From assembly GCA_965218775.1 (NCBI GenBank), contig CBDCLS010000005.1, positions 1,922,001-1,986,000 of the forward strand: a DNA stretch of 64,000 nucleotides, read 5' to 3'. The notes under the pieces are model-generated. The model was not told the origin of the DNA. It did not search any database and saw only the letters and a program-made list of their open reading frames with translations. Positions 16,864-26,280 of this stretch are shown here, piece after piece. Both the position numbers and the translations under genes were made by a program. Position 1 is the first letter of the stretch. The number at the start of each line of letters is the position of its first letter. This stretch comes from CAUZIZ01 sp965218775. Lineage in GTDB: Bacteria > Acidobacteriota > UBA6911 > RPQK01 > JAJDTT01.

Positions 16864-18342
16864 ATGAACAAGCTGTGTTTGCCCCTGGCCGAGAGCACGC
16901 TACCGTCCCTTGAGCGCAAGATCAGACAGTACAGCGACCAGGTCGACTATATTGAAATTCGTCTGGACTATCTGTCCTCGCCAGCGCTCCCCAGCCTTCC
17001 GACACAGTCAAGAGCCGAGTTTCTCGCCACCTGCCGTCCCCCTCGCGAAGGAGGAAAGTTCCAAGGAACCGAGCAAGACCGGCTTCGGCTCCTGAGCGCT
17101 GCCGCCCACCAGGGATTCGCCTGGGTTGACTTGGAACACGACGTGGATGAGAATCCCGAGCTACCTAGCTCGACTCGGGTAGTGCGTTCCTTTCACTCCT
17201 TCGATCACTTGCCCGACGATCTGCCCGGTCTCTTCCGAAAGCTGGAGCGCCGAGGAGGAGACGTCGTCAAGATCGCGGTCAAGGTCTCGACCACCCGAGA
17301 ACTGGTCAGGCTGTTGTCCTGGATGGAATCCCTGCCCGCTGAGAAACCCTACATCGTTTTGGGAATGGGTGGCCTGGGACAACCGTCTCGCTCCCTGGGG
17401 GCCTTTCTTGGGAACTTCTGGACCTTCGTGAGCGAAGACCTGGAAAAGACGGTGGCGCCAGGACAGTTCAGCCTGGAGCAAGCCACCGATCTTTACCGAC
17501 TCGATAGTTGGAAGAGTACGCCAGTCATTTACGGCGTCATAGGCAACCCGGTCGCCCACTCCAGGTCTCCGCAACTGCACAATCGACTCTTCCAGCATCA
17601 TTCGCTGGACAATCTCTACCTGCCGTTTCAGCTAGACGAGCTGGAGCCCTGGATTCAGTACGTCGGATCCAGCCGTCTCCGTTTTGGTGGCTTCAGCGTT
17701 ACCCTTCCCTTCAAGAGAGATGCAGCGAAGGCAGCTGATTCCATCGATTCTCCCGTAGCTTCGATCAATACGCTTTGCCGCAGTGGTTCTGGATGGAGGG
17801 GACTGAACTCCGATTATCCCGCCTTCCTGGACCCACTCACTTCGAGGCTTTCCCTGCAGCAAAAAAGAGCACTGGTGCTGGGTAACGGAGGAGTGGCCCA
17901 CACCGTAGTCGCGGCACTGAAGAACGAAGGTGCTGAAGTCGTAGTGGTAGGCCGCAACCAGGAAAGGGTGAGCCAGCTGGCCCAACACTACGAATGCAAC
18001 CACGCCCTTTTCACGGATCTACCCCTGGAAGCAGACTTCTGCGTCAATACTACTCCTGTCGGGCAATCTCCCACAACGGAGGCTTCGCCGCTTTCGGAAG
18101 ACCAGCTTCGATTCGGTCTGGTCTACGATCTCATCTATCATCCGGAACAGACCCAGCTGCTGCAGATGGCCGCTCAAAAAGGCGCCACGACCATTTCTGG
18201 AATGGCAATGTTCATAGAGCAGGCAGCGCTTCAATTCGCCGCCTGGACAGGTCTTGATCCGGACCGGGACTGGATGCGTGATCAAATGAACCAGATCCTG
18301 GCTGGGGAAGAAGATTCCCGCTCCGAGACAATCGCTCGATAG
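16864..18342 (+). CDS. aroDE: Bifunctional 3-dehydroquinate dehydratase (type I)/shikimate dehydrogenase
   Basis: A 492-residue fusion catalysing steps three and four of the shikimate pathway. Residues 1-210 are type I dehydroquinase: YIEIRLDYL, the catalytic His in VVRSFHSFD and the Schiff-base Lys in VVKIAVKV. Residues 225-490 are shikimate dehydrogenase: YGVIGNPVAHSRSPQLHNRL, substrate Lys in GGFSVTLPFKRDA, NADP fold LVLGNGGVAHTVVAALKNEG with VVVGRN, and ISGMAMFIEQAALQF. The usual GxNTD motif reads GLNSD. ATG 16864 gives a standard start; ATG 16813 would overlap the end of pgsA. Fusions of this order are known in plants and some Acidobacteriota/Planctomycetota. It likely forms a transcript with pgsA and thrB. 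Confidence 0.93.
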   Translation: MNKLCLPLAESTLPSLERKIRQYSDQVDYIEIRLDYLSSPALPSLPTQSRAEFLATCRPPREGGKFQGTEQDRLRLLSAAAHQGFAWVDLEHDVDENPELPSSTRVVRSFHSFDHLPDDLPGLFRKLERRGGDVVKIAVKVSTTRELVRLLSWMESLPAEKPYIVLGMGGLGQPSRSLGAFLGNFWTFVSEDLEKTVAPGQFSLEQATDLYRLDSWKSTPVIYGVIGNPVAHSRSPQLHNRLFQHHSLDNLYLPFQLDELEPWIQYVGSSRLRFGGFSVTLPFKRDAAKAADSIDSPVASINTLCRSGSGWRGLNSDYPAFLDPLTSRLSLQQKRALVLGNGGVAHTVVAALKNEGAEVVVVGRNQERVSQLAQHYECNHALFTDLPLEADFCVNTTPVGQSPTTEASPLSEDQLRFGLVYDLIYHPEQTQLLQMAAQKGATTISGMAMFIEQAALQFAAWTGLDPDRDWMRDQMNQILAGEEDSRSETIAR

Positions 18343-18348
18343 GGATCC

Positions 18349-19269
18349 ATGGAATGGCCACCCTTTAGAGTCCGGGTCCCTGCCAGCTCCAGTAACCTGG
18401 GTCCTGGATTCGACACGCTTTCGCTGGCCTTCGACCTCTATCTCGTCGTCGACGTGGCGCCGCGCGAAGATCCGGGGATCGAATGGCCTTCCGATTGGAC
18501 GCTGCCCCTCCCAGAGAATATTTTGGACCGCGCCCTCTGCACGGCCTTCAAGGCGCTCGACTTCGATCCCCCGGGCCTGCGCCTGGCAATCGAGAACCCC
18601 ATTCCCCTGAGGCGCGGGCTGGGCAGCAGCGGGGCAGCTATCATCGCCGGGATCAAGATCGCCGAACAGGTCACGGGTACCAAGCTCAGTCAGAAGCAGA
18701 TCCTGGAGCTCGCCTATCCCTTGGAAGGACATCCAGACAACCTGACAGCCAGCCTGTTAGGAGGCTGGGTCCTCTCCTGGGTGAGCGATGGAGAAGTCGA
18801 TGCAGTGCGCTTGCTGGAGTCCCTCTCCTGTCGGTTTGTGGTCCTGATACCGGAGCCAACCGTCGCCACACCCGAGGCCCGTGCTATCCTGCCTGACAGC
18901 TACTCGCTGGGGGAAGCAGTCTTCAACCTGCAGCGCTGTGCTTTGCTTGTCCATGCGCTTCAGACCGGCCAGAAAGCCCTCCTGAAGGAGGCCAGTAGAG
19001 ACCGGCTGCACCAGGAATACCGCGCCCGGCTGGTGCCTGGGTTGCCGGCCTTGCTGAGCTGGGAAGGCATCGAGAAAGATTGGGGCTCTTCCCTGTTGGC
19101 AACCTTCATCAGCGGTTCCGGTTCAGCGGTGGTTGCTCTAGTAGAGGACAACGAGGAAGATGTTGGCCGCTGGATGGTCGAGACGCTGGCCCGTGAAGGG
19201 ACGGCTGCACACTACAAGGTCTTGGAGCTCGATTCAGTTGGCGCTCGAATTGAGCCTAAAGCAGGTTAG
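18349..19269 (+). CDS. thrB: Homoserine kinase
   Basis: A 306-residue GHMP kinase phosphorylating homoserine with ATP in threonine synthesis. Motif 1 is at the N-terminus (RVPASSSNLGPGFDTLSLAF), the glycine-rich ATP loop at residues 85-97 (RRGLGSSGAAIIAG), and the third motif near residue 260 (ATFISGSGSAVVAL). PLEGHPDNLTASLLGGWV is typical of ThrB. The ATG is six bases after the aroDE stop, so the two are probably cotranscribed. Confidence 0.92.
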   Translation: MEWPPFRVRVPASSSNLGPGFDTLSLAFDLYLVVDVAPREDPGIEWPSDWTLPLPENILDRALCTAFKALDFDPPGLRLAIENPIPLRRGLGSSGAAIIAGIKIAEQVTGTKLSQKQILELAYPLEGHPDNLTASLLGGWVLSWVSDGEVDAVRLLESLSCRFVVLIPEPTVATPEARAILPDSYSLGEAVFNLQRCALLVHALQTGQKALLKEASRDRLHQEYRARLVPGLPALLSWEGIEKDWGSSLLATFISGSGSAVVALVEDNEEDVGRWMVETLAREGTAAHYKVLELDSVGARIEPKAG

Positions 19270-19306
19270 GCAATACCGATTGTAAATCAAAAGTGAGGAG
19301 ACTCGA

Positions 19307-20038
19307 ATGGAGCAGGAAGCAGGACGGGTAGCCCAGTACAAACGCAACGGATGCGGACCCGATATCTGGTTGGCAGGAGACCCAGAGGACCTCAAGCAGT
19401 GGCTGCCCCTGGGGGCGAAGGGGGTGGTGACGAACACGGTCGTCCTCAACCAGATGGTGAAGAAATACGGTCAGCTAACGGAGGTGGTGAAGCGATACCT
19501 CGACATCACTGATAAGCCTGTCGTGGTTGAAATCGACGGCCACTCGACGGAAGAACTGATTCGGGTGGGTCGGGTCTTCACTCAGATGTCGGGTCAGATC
19601 ATCCTGAAGATCCCCTGTAGTGTGAATGGTTTAGGCGCATTCCAGGCGGCTCGTGAAGCAGGGGTCGACACCTTCTGCACCACCGTCTTCTCCTTGAATC
19701 AGGCCTCAATCGTGGCCCAGGCGGGGGCGACCCACATTCTCCCGTTTTGCGAGCCGGTCAAGGAGATGGGAGGCGATTCCACCAAGCTGATCCGGGAATG
19801 TGTCCAGATGTTCCGAGGTTGGGAGCAACGCCCCTTCATTACCGCCGCCCTGGTTCGGTCTGCGGATACCGCTTACCGGGCATTACGGGACGGAGCCGAT
19901 GGCATCATCATCTTCTGGCCCATCTTCAAGGAGATGATGGAACACCCCCTCACCCAGACCTGGAACCAAACCTTCCTGGACGAGTGGCTGGCAATGCAGG
20001 AGGCGGATCTGCTGCAGGGTGTCCCAGTCGAGGAGTGA
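19307..20038 (+). CDS. Transaldolase / fructose-6-phosphate aldolase family protein
   Basis: A 243-residue single-domain TIM barrel. GVVTNTVVLNQM near residue 40 corresponds to the GVTTNPSL region of transaldolases; the Schiff-base lysine is in IILKIPCSVNGLGA (near residue 100); TTVFSLNQASIVAQAGATHI and DGADGIIIFWPIF follow the family pattern. The usual Pro after TTN is replaced and the C-terminal third diverges, so the exact substrate (fructose-6-phosphate, sedoheptulose-7-phosphate or another sugar) cannot be named. A GTGAGGAG site lies eight bases before ATG 19307. It follows thrB with a 37-bp gap. Confidence 0.8.
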   Translation: MEQEAGRVAQYKRNGCGPDIWLAGDPEDLKQWLPLGAKGVVTNTVVLNQMVKKYGQLTEVVKRYLDITDKPVVVEIDGHSTEELIRVGRVFTQMSGQIILKIPCSVNGLGAFQAAREAGVDTFCTTVFSLNQASIVAQAGATHILPFCEPVKEMGGDSTKLIRECVQMFRGWEQRPFITAALVRSADTAYRALRDGADGIIIFWPIFKEMMEHPLTQTWNQTFLDEWLAMQEADLLQGVPVEE

Positions 20039-20065
20039 CTTTCGCATCCAAGCACTACGAGAACA

Positions 20066-20112
20066 AGCACCAAGATACAAGATACAAGTTACAAACAAGT
20101 TCCAAATCACAA
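20066..20112. repeat. GCACCAAGATACAAG tandem-like repeat
   Basis: GCACCAAGATACAAGATACA continues as AGTTACAAACAAGTT, an irregular array of ACAAG units between convergent genes. An inverted match (AACTTGTAACTTGTCTTGGT GC) lies at 34510-34531, so this is another small dispersed motif. Confidence 0.55.
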
Positions 20113-20139
20113 TCACCAGACGCGACCTGATTGTCTCCC

Positions 20140-21300
20140 TCATTTCACCCGTTTTACGGCCGGGAACTTCCAGGCGACGACGTGACGATAGGACTCACCG
20201 GGCCGCAGAATGATAGATGGCCAACCCGGCTTGCCCTCCTTGTTGATGCTGTCGGGGAAGTGTTGGGTCTCCAGGCAGAATCCGGCATGCTTGTGATAGA
20301 ACACGGAGCCTTTGCCCCGGAGTGCGCCGTTCAGATGGTTCCCAGTGTAGAGTTGAACGCCCGGCGCGGTTGAATGAACCTCGAGAGCACGGCCCGAGTC
20401 GGGCTCCACGACCAGAGCCACCAGCTTCATCTCTCCCTCCACGCCGTTGAGGACGAAACTCTGGTCGTATCCGCCAGGATCCTCATCATTCCTGGGCGGG
20501 ATTTGTGACAGGTCCTTACCGACCGATTTGGGCCGAGTGAAGTCAAAGGGGGAACCCGCAACCGGTCGAATCTCCCCGGTTGGAACTCCGTCTGAGTCGC
20601 CGGGCGTGTAACGAGCGGCGTTCAGCCGAAGCTGGTGCCCCAGCACGTCTCCCGATCCGTGTCCGGCGAGGTTCCAGTAGGTGTGGTTGCTCAGGTTGAC
20701 GACCGTAGGGGCATCCGTCTGGGCCTCCATCTCCAGCTGAAGTGCTTCTCCGGACAGCCGATAGGTCACCGAAGCCACGAGGTTGCCTGGATAGCCTTCT
20801 TCGCCATCAGGGCTGGTATAGGTCATGGTCACCGATACGCGTTCGTCGGTCAGCTCTTCCTGAGTCACATCCCAGACTTTGCGATTGAAGCCCTCCTCTC
20901 CACCGTGGAGATGATGTTTACCCCAGTTGGTGGTCAGGTTGTGTTCTTTCCCGTCGAGGATGAAGCGTCCGTTGGCGATGCGGTTTGCCACTCGACCCAG
21001 GGTGCAGCCAAAGAAAGGGCGCTGCGAGACGTATTCTTCGAGGGTGTCGAGTCCCAACACGACGTCGGCCGTTTTCCCCCGATGGTCGGGGACTTCAAGT
21101 GCTGTCAGATTGGTTCCATAATTTGTGATCTTGGCGGTGATTCCGCCGCTGGAGAGAGTGAACAGATAGACTGGCTTTTCGTCTATTTCTCCCCAACGGA
21201 TCTTGTCCAATCCCACAGCCGCTTCGCCTTGAGGCTTGAGAGTCTCTCCTCCGCAACCGACCAGAACACTTACCAGAAGAAGGATCGCGGCGGCGATCAC
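20140..21300 (-). CDS. galM: Aldose 1-epimerase (galactose mutarotase), lipoprotein
   Basis: A 386-residue mutarotase interconverting alpha and beta hexoses. The N-terminus is a lipoprotein signal with lipobox LVGC near residue 16, so it acts in the envelope. Family marks: FFGCTLGRVANRIANGRF near 95, the histidine in NLSNHTYWNLAG near 205, QSFVLNG and PGVQLYTGNHL, and the catalytic Glu in CLETQHFPDSINK near 360. The start is GTG 21300, overlapping the TGA of an upstream truncated gene (GTGA), which implies translational coupling in the ancestral operon. Confidence 0.9.
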   Translation of the reverse strand: MIAAAILLLVSVLVGCGGETLKPQGEAAVGLDKIRWGEIDEKPVYLFTLSSGGITAKITNYGTNLTALEVPDHRGKTADVVLGLDTLEEYVSQRPFFGCTLGRVANRIANGRFILDGKEHNLTTNWGKHHLHGGEEGFNRKVWDVTQEELTDERVSVTMTYTSPDGEEGYPGNLVASVTYRLSGEALQLEMEAQTDAPTVVNLSNHTYWNLAGHGSGDVLGHQLRLNAARYTPGDSDGVPTGEIRPVAGSPFDFTRPKSVGKDLSQIPPRNDEDPGGYDQSFVLNGVEGEMKLVALVVEPDSGRALEVHSTAPGVQLYTGNHLNGALRGKGSVFYHKHAGFCLETQHFPDSINKEGKPGWPSIILRPGESYRHVVAWKFPAVKRVK

Positions 21301-21602
21301 GGGCGCCCGACCTGAAACTCGGGGAATCCTCCCGCGGCACGGTATCCAGAGGGTTCGAGTACCACGATCGTGGGTCGCCCGTCGTGTGACCCTGGGAGGG
21401 GGAAGCTTGCCGTGTGATGTCGGACGACGATTACCGGATCCTGCGAGCGGCGGTTGAGAAACGTATCGACCGGGTCCATGCCTCCGCCGTCCTCACCACC
21501 GAGCGGGGGTAGGTAGTAGTGCATGGGGACAATCCAGGTCGGCTTAACAAAATCGATCATGTTGTCGAGCTCGTCATACTTGACGGTGTATCTCTGGCAG
21601 CG
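21297..21602 (-). pseudogene. C-terminal remnant of a metallo-beta-lactamase-fold hydrolase
   Basis: About 100 codons, open from an in-frame TAG at 21603-21605 down to TGA 21297-21299. It reads YTVKYDELDNMIDFVKPTWI then VPMHYYLPPLGG, the usual end of UPF0173-like MBL-fold proteins. The His-rich metal motif that should lie upstream is absent. The sequence upstream (21606-22050) has no matching frame, so the 5' part is lost. An ATG at 21560 could make an 87-residue product. It overlaps galM by GTGA. Confidence 0.65.
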
Positions 21603-21605
21603 CTA

Positions 21606-22055
21606 CCCACCTACCCCAACCTCAAAACGCACGCATTTGCGAGCTTGGGTCGAGCTGAAAGCCTTGTCCGGCGGGGATCTGCGCGATTGGCACCTCCCGT
21701 TAGTGTACCGTAATCGGGCCGCTTTTTCACCCCCCAAAGCGCAGTCTTGTCAATCACTTGCAATGCCTCTAGCACCCGAAAAATGAGCGCAACCAACGCA
21801 GTGAAATTGCGCTGTTGCGACCCCCTGGAGGCGAGTTGCGCGCAGCCGGTGGAGTGGTTGCGGCGCGTTTTGGCGGGGTTGTCCTTTGATTGTCGAAGGG
21901 GTGGGGGATGCGGGATGAGGGAGGCGCTAGAGTCGCAGGCATAGAAAATCTTTTTTGAAAATTTTTGGCGGCGCAACAGGCTGATCTGTAAGAGCCGAGA
22001 TCCGACCGTACAAACAGTGTCAGAGTAGATCGCCACCGAACGGCCGCTTTCGCCT
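21606..22055. other. Non-coding stretch upstream of the MBL remnant
   Basis: No conserved frame is seen on either strand. The region has shifting base composition, including TTTTTTGAAAATTTTTGG at about 21951-21968. It ends in CCGCTTTCGCCT, the left half of a palindrome that received the MITE. Confidence 0.4.
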
Positions 22056-22193
22056 GAGGCTGTGTGAAAAGTCATTCATGATTTCGGATTGAAATTTTGA
22101 CTTCATAGGATCGCGTGTAAGCCACGATCTCCGTCGTAGGAAGGGTAAAGAGACCCCTAAATCAAAGAGGTTTTGGACTTTTCACACAGCCTC
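22056..22193. mobile_element. 138-bp MITE with IS1182-type ends
   Basis: Perfect 18-bp terminal inverted repeats GAGGCTGTGTGAAAAGTC (22056-22073) and the complement (22176-22193). The direct repeat GCCT flanks it (22052-22055, 22194-22197). The ends match those of the IS1182-family element at 29484-31269 (GAGACTGTGTGAAAACTC and GAGGCTGTGTGATAACTC). Removing it rebuilds a palindrome CCGCTTTCGCCTAAAAGTGG, the same target used by that element. No ORF inside. Confidence 0.85.
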
Positions 22194-22197
22194 GCCT

Positions 22198-22609
22198 AAA
22201 AGTGGACATTCAAATTCCCATGATCGAGTGATTTCTGACGACATCCTAAAGCTTTCTCACCGGACGACATTTCCCGCCAGATAGTCTAGGATTCCGGGCT
22301 ACAACTGTCGTGTAAACCCTAAGTCTGCCTTCAGACTGCCAGCCAGCCTTACCCGTCAGGGAGAGATCCCTATCGGATCCATTCGACGAGAGTGCTTGAA
22401 TCACTTCATCGTGTTCAACGAGTCGGGTTTGTACCGAATTCTCAGAAGTCTTCGGACTACTGTCATTGCTCACGCACTCATCTTCCGCTCGCAAAGGATG
22501 CCCCGGAACCGAGATCTCCTCAGTCACCTGAATCCAGAAGCGTGGTGGCAATGCCCATTCTCAGCGGGCTCTACCACCGCTTCGAGCGTCGAGCAGCCTG
22601 ACGGATCGC
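22198..22609. other. Intergenic stretch, no supported gene
   Basis: A short plus-strand run at 22393-22470 reads FIVFNESGLYRILRSLRTT, which resembles the ESGLY segment of BRO-type antirepressors, but it lacks the surrounding domain and a proper frame. Treat as non-coding. Confidence 0.3.
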
Positions 22610-25078
22610 TCATCCACCAAAAGCCAAACAGGAAGCGAAGGCTGGCAAGGCTGTGTCGGATGCGCCGAGTTTACCTCCAGACGATTGTTTCTTCGAAGCC
22701 GCGCTCTGCTTGATGACACTCACAATGGGATGGTCGGGGTCGGCAAACCGTAGCATTTCGGCGAGTTGCACGAGCAACCGCTCTGCTTCCTGGTCCCTTC
22801 CGGCGCGTTGGTAAGCTCGAGCGAGGTCGAGCGTCGCCTTTTGCCAGACGACGACGCCACCCAGAAAAGTCGAGTCTCGTTCAGCGACCAGCTTTTCGAG
22901 GATCTCCACCGCTTCGGCACCCCGGCCGATTCGCACGAGATCCCGCGATATCAACCAGCGGACGGCAAGAACGGTCTCTCGCGGGCTGAACGAGACTGTT
23001 CGCCGGTGGAGCCAGGACCTGAGACTCTCGATGCGTCGATGAGGTTCGAGCTGCAGGGCCGCGACGAGTTCCCTGGTCACGTCAAGAAACCGGAAGTCGG
23101 ATTGCTCTTGGTATGACTCTCGAAAGCCCTTGTCGAACAGCATCCTGGCAAAGGGACGGGGCGGTAAAAGCCACGTCTCCGGAGCGACCTCTCCCAGAGG
23201 TTCGGCACTTTCATGGAGAACAGAGACGAGCACATCGGGCGACGCCACCCAACAGAACCGCCAGTTCTCCTTCTCCGGGCCCAAGCCATAGATGGTGGCC
23301 GTCTGCCGGGCGTCGGCCAACTTCCCGAGCATGACCTGGGCGCCGGCGAGCCCATAGGCGTAGGCCAAATGGACGTCTTCCGCTGGAAGGTCGGCCACTC
23401 GCCGGGCCAAAGGCACGAGTGAAGCCACAGCATCGCTGTACTCTCCCTGGTGCCACAAGCTCCAAACGTCGAATGTCCAGACAAGGGGTTCTTGGATCGG
23501 CCGGTAATCCCTCATTGAACCGTCGGGGCCCGGCAGCACGGTTTGTCCTGTATCGAGAAGAACCTGCGTCCGATCGCGGACCTCCCTGGCGGCGACGAGA
23601 TCCCCGGCATCGAGGAGATTGAGGAGCCACTGACGGTCGATCCGGTTGGGACGCCCACGGCTCCTGGCGAGGGCACCGGCCGCAAGAAGGTCGGGTTCGT
23701 CCAGCGCGACCCCGATCATCAAGAGGTTGTTCGGAGCCCAATAGTGCTCGGGCGCGAGGTCGATCACGAGGCGATACGCCGCCGCCGCCCTTCGAAACTC
23801 CCCTTTCCAATTGTAGTAACAACCCTGGATGAAGGAGCTTTCCGCGAGGGATGCATGCTCGCGCGTCGCCATGGCCCTCTCCATCGCCTCCCAGGCGGGC
23901 CTGGTCACGAGGTCTTCCGCGCGATAAAAAGGGGTGCGATAGACGATTTCGACCTCTTGCGCCCTCACAGGATCTACCCGATTCAACATGAGGTGACTCC
24001 AGGCGACCATCAGGTGGGCCGAGGCAAACTCCGGATCGATCAGGCGTGCCTCCTCAAAGAGCAGTAGCGCTTCCGTCAAGGGTTGGATTTGCCGCGCCCG
24101 AGCCCCGTCGGAGTACTTCGGCACGCCCCGTGTGTACAGGCTAAGCGCTTCCAGCGACCGGGTGGTGACGCGCTCAGGCCGATCCAGTCCTCCCGTCCGC
24201 TCAGTCCCCAGCCTGGACAGCAGCCAGGAGGCCTGCTCGTCCGTAGCGGCAAGGAGATCGTCGATCGAAGCGGCCCGAACTTCATTCGTGTCCAACACTT
24301 CCTGTGACTGGCCGCCAAAGAGACGCAGGATCAAGTCATGGCGCGATCCAAGCCTCACGATTTGGCCGGCAATCACAAAATCGATCTGGCCATCGCGCAC
24401 ACTGACTTGGTGGGCCAGCTCTTCGGTAAGCAATGCGTCCACAGGCCTGCGCATGAGACTGAGTGAGTCCTCAACACGACCCCGCGAGACCAGACGCACC
24501 CGACCGGAATCGTTGAGCCGCCCCTCGAGAATGACCTCGAGGGTATCGTCGAGCCAAGGATTGCCGGTGCGGTTGTCCAGACGCGTCAGCAGGATGGTGG
24601 GACGCTCTCCGGCTGGAAACAGCAAGGTATCTGAACGGAGGAACGATCGAACCAGCAACCCCGTTGGTACCAAGCTTGCGGCAAGGACCGTTACCCAAAG
24701 CCAACGGGTCGTCCTTCGGCTGGACCTTTCGGAGACTTCCGACACGGGCCGGATCGACGCGTCAAGGCGGTAACCGCGGCGTGGTACCGTCACGATCCGT
24801 GCAGGCCGGCCAGGCTCTTCCAGTATTTGGCGCAATTCCGAGATGCTCTTCCAGAGAGCACTGTCCGTGACGAAGGTTTCTGCCCACACCTCCTCAAAGA
24901 TCTCTTCTTTGGTGACGGTTCTTCTGGCGTTGGTTGCCAGGAAAAGCAGCAGATCCAGCTGCCTTGGCTCGAGCTGATAGGTCTTGCCATTCTTGCGCAG
25001 CCGGTTCGAACCTGGCTCAACAAGCCACTCGTCGATGCGAAATGGCCGCTGAAAACTGTCTGGACCCCGGACGCTCAC
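22610..25078 (-). CDS. Membrane-anchored winged-helix regulator with TPR-like sensor domain
   Basis: An 822-residue protein starting at GTG 25078. Residues 12-105 are an OmpR/PhoB-type DNA-binding winged helix (PRQLDLLLFLATNARRTVTK; SALWKSISELRQIL; VTVPRRGYRL). One transmembrane helix lies at about 128-148 (WLWVTVLAASLVPTGLLV). A region at 160-300 (ILLTRLDNRTGNPWLDDTLE; VIAGQIV) resembles the effector module after the TM in CadC-like regulators, and the remainder is helical with TPR character (SLYTRGVPKYSDG, LFEEARLIDPEFASAHLMVA). The architecture is common in Acidobacteriota and suggests a one-component sensor of periplasmic or protein signals. It is divergent from the secreted-protein gene at 25528, a likely target. 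Confidence 0.8.
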   Translation of the reverse strand: MSVRGPDSFQRPFRIDEWLVEPGSNRLRKNGKTYQLEPRQLDLLLFLATNARRTVTKEEIFEEVWAETFVTDSALWKSISELRQILEEPGRPARIVTVPRRGYRLDASIRPVSEVSERSSRRTTRWLWVTVLAASLVPTGLLVRSFLRSDTLLFPAGERPTILLTRLDNRTGNPWLDDTLEVILEGRLNDSGRVRLVSRGRVEDSLSLMRRPVDALLTEELAHQVSVRDGQIDFVIAGQIVRLGSRHDLILRLFGGQSQEVLDTNEVRAASIDDLLAATDEQASWLLSRLGTERTGGLDRPERVTTRSLEALSLYTRGVPKYSDGARARQIQPLTEALLLFEEARLIDPEFASAHLMVAWSHLMLNRVDPVRAQEVEIVYRTPFYRAEDLVTRPAWEAMERAMATREHASLAESSFIQGCYYNWKGEFRRAAAAYRLVIDLAPEHYWAPNNLLMIGVALDEPDLLAAGALARSRGRPNRIDRQWLLNLLDAGDLVAAREVRDRTQVLLDTGQTVLPGPDGSMRDYRPIQEPLVWTFDVWSLWHQGEYSDAVASLVPLARRVADLPAEDVHLAYAYGLAGAQVMLGKLADARQTATIYGLGPEKENWRFCWVASPDVLVSVLHESAEPLGEVAPETWLLPPRPFARMLFDKGFRESYQEQSDFRFLDVTRELVAALQLEPHRRIESLRSWLHRRTVSFSPRETVLAVRWLISRDLVRIGRGAEAVEILEKLVAERDSTFLGGVVVWQKATLDLARAYQRAGRDQEAERLLVQLAEMLRFADPDHPIVSVIKQSAASKKQSSGGKLGASDTALPAFASCLAFGG

Positions 25079-25527
25079 AGGAACAACCTCTTTCCAAATT
25101 CTACGGCAACCGTGAGGGGAAATGCCATCGAGTGCCCTCGTGCCATTGTTGCTCGAAGCGGGAACGACACTCAGTCGAGTCTGTCAAAAAGAAAGCCCTG
25201 GGTGACCCGTCTCCTGTGGTTCACAGAGGGCCCCCGAATCGTAAGGCAACCGTAAGGTAAGGGTAAGACTTTTTGGAGGGCGCGCGTGGTAAACCTTGAC
25301 CAAGCCGAGCTGATAGGCACGGAACGGGAGCTACCCGCTTGGAGGGAGGAGCCAGGATGAGGTCACGGATCTTTCTGGTCATCTTGTCAACCGCGGACAT
25401 GCCCGGGTATCGCGACCGAACAGAAGGGGGCGGGTGGCAAGGACAAGAAGGAAAGCGACAGACCGAGAAAAAAGGTCCTGCTCTCAACAGAAACGTCTTA
25501 GTTCGCAACCCAAGGGAGGAAAAAGAA
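25079..25527. other. Divergent intergenic region (449 bp)
   Basis: Holds the control region between the regulator and the secreted-protein gene. A frame is open from ATG 25339 into the downstream gene, but its first 63 codons are charged and unlike a protein start. No clear operator was identified. Confidence 0.4.
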
Positions 25528-26280
25528 ATGAAAAAAGTAATGACGACTGTGGCTGTGGTGACGCTCTTGATTGGCCTGCAGCCCATTTTGGCGCAGCCGG
25601 GAAAAGGCGGTCCAAAAAACGGAAATCAGAGACCCCCGGCGAGGTTCACTTTCAGTTCCTGTGGGAGTGGTCCCTGTATCACCAGCGATGGATTCCCAGG
25701 CATTGCATTCCCTTACGAGGACGAAGTGGACCATGTGAAGGCAAGGTTTGTTCCCACCGGCAATCCCATCCTGGACCTGAGGAACCGCAAGTCCCCCCGC
25801 TTCGCCCAGATCTCCTGGGGTGGACTTCCCACTGCCGGCGGTTGCGAACCCGTCGGGCAGGGTGTCGTTCCAACCACGCCCCAGATCTTTCTCAGTCATA
25901 CCCAACTGTGGGACGAAGACACCATGGATCCAATCGAAGATCGGTTCCTAGGCATGTGGATCGAACAGGGGATCGGACAGGTCGGATTCAGTCGTCTGGG
26001 AATCAGCTTTGCACCGGAGGAGCGCAAAGCCGAAGGTTGGGCCATCCGTTTCGATGAGGAGTATGGGGCAAGGCGTGTCAAGGTCACGCGCCTCAGCGAC
26101 CAAGAGTGGCAAGTCACCAGCACTTACGCCACCAGCACGGGTCCGTCGGCTCCGTTGGCAGCTATTGGCAGAGTCGCCAACGGCGCCTTTAGCTTCATAC
26201 GCCTGTGTCCCTTCCAGCTGGACTTCACGGTCGAGTGCCTTGAGGGCTGTCCGCCGGCGGCGCCTCCTCCTGCGCCTTGA
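25528..26280 (+). CDS. Secreted protein of unknown function
   Basis: A 250-residue protein starting at ATG 25528, seven bases after GGGAGGA. It has a clear signal peptide (MKKVMTTVAVVTLLIGLQPI then LAQPGK, cleavage near residue 23). The mature part has four or more cysteines in pairs (CGSGPC near 40; CPFQLDFTVECLEGC at the end) and ends in a Pro-rich tail PPAAPPPAP. I do not recognise the family. Being divergent from the membrane-bound regulator at 22610-25078 suggests shared control. GC content and codon use look like the neighbours. Confidence 0.7.
   Translation: MKKVMTTVAVVTLLIGLQPILAQPGKGGPKNGNQRPPARFTFSSCGSGPCITSDGFPGIAFPYEDEVDHVKARFVPTGNPILDLRNRKSPRFAQISWGGLPTAGGCEPVGQGVVPTTPQIFLSHTQLWDEDTMDPIEDRFLGMWIEQGIGQVGFSRLGISFAPEERKAEGWAIRFDEEYGARRVKVTRLSDQEWQVTSTYATSTGPSAPLAAIGRVANGAFSFIRLCPFQLDFTVECLEGCPPAAPPPAP

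Noticed and set aside
22393..22470. BRO-like antirepressor fragment (NESGLY)
   Set aside because: Only about 20 residues match by eye; no domain context or stable frame.
25000..25030. tRNA-like T-loop (GGTTCGAACCTGG)
   Set aside because: It lies in the regulator coding sequence and has no acceptor or anticodon stems.
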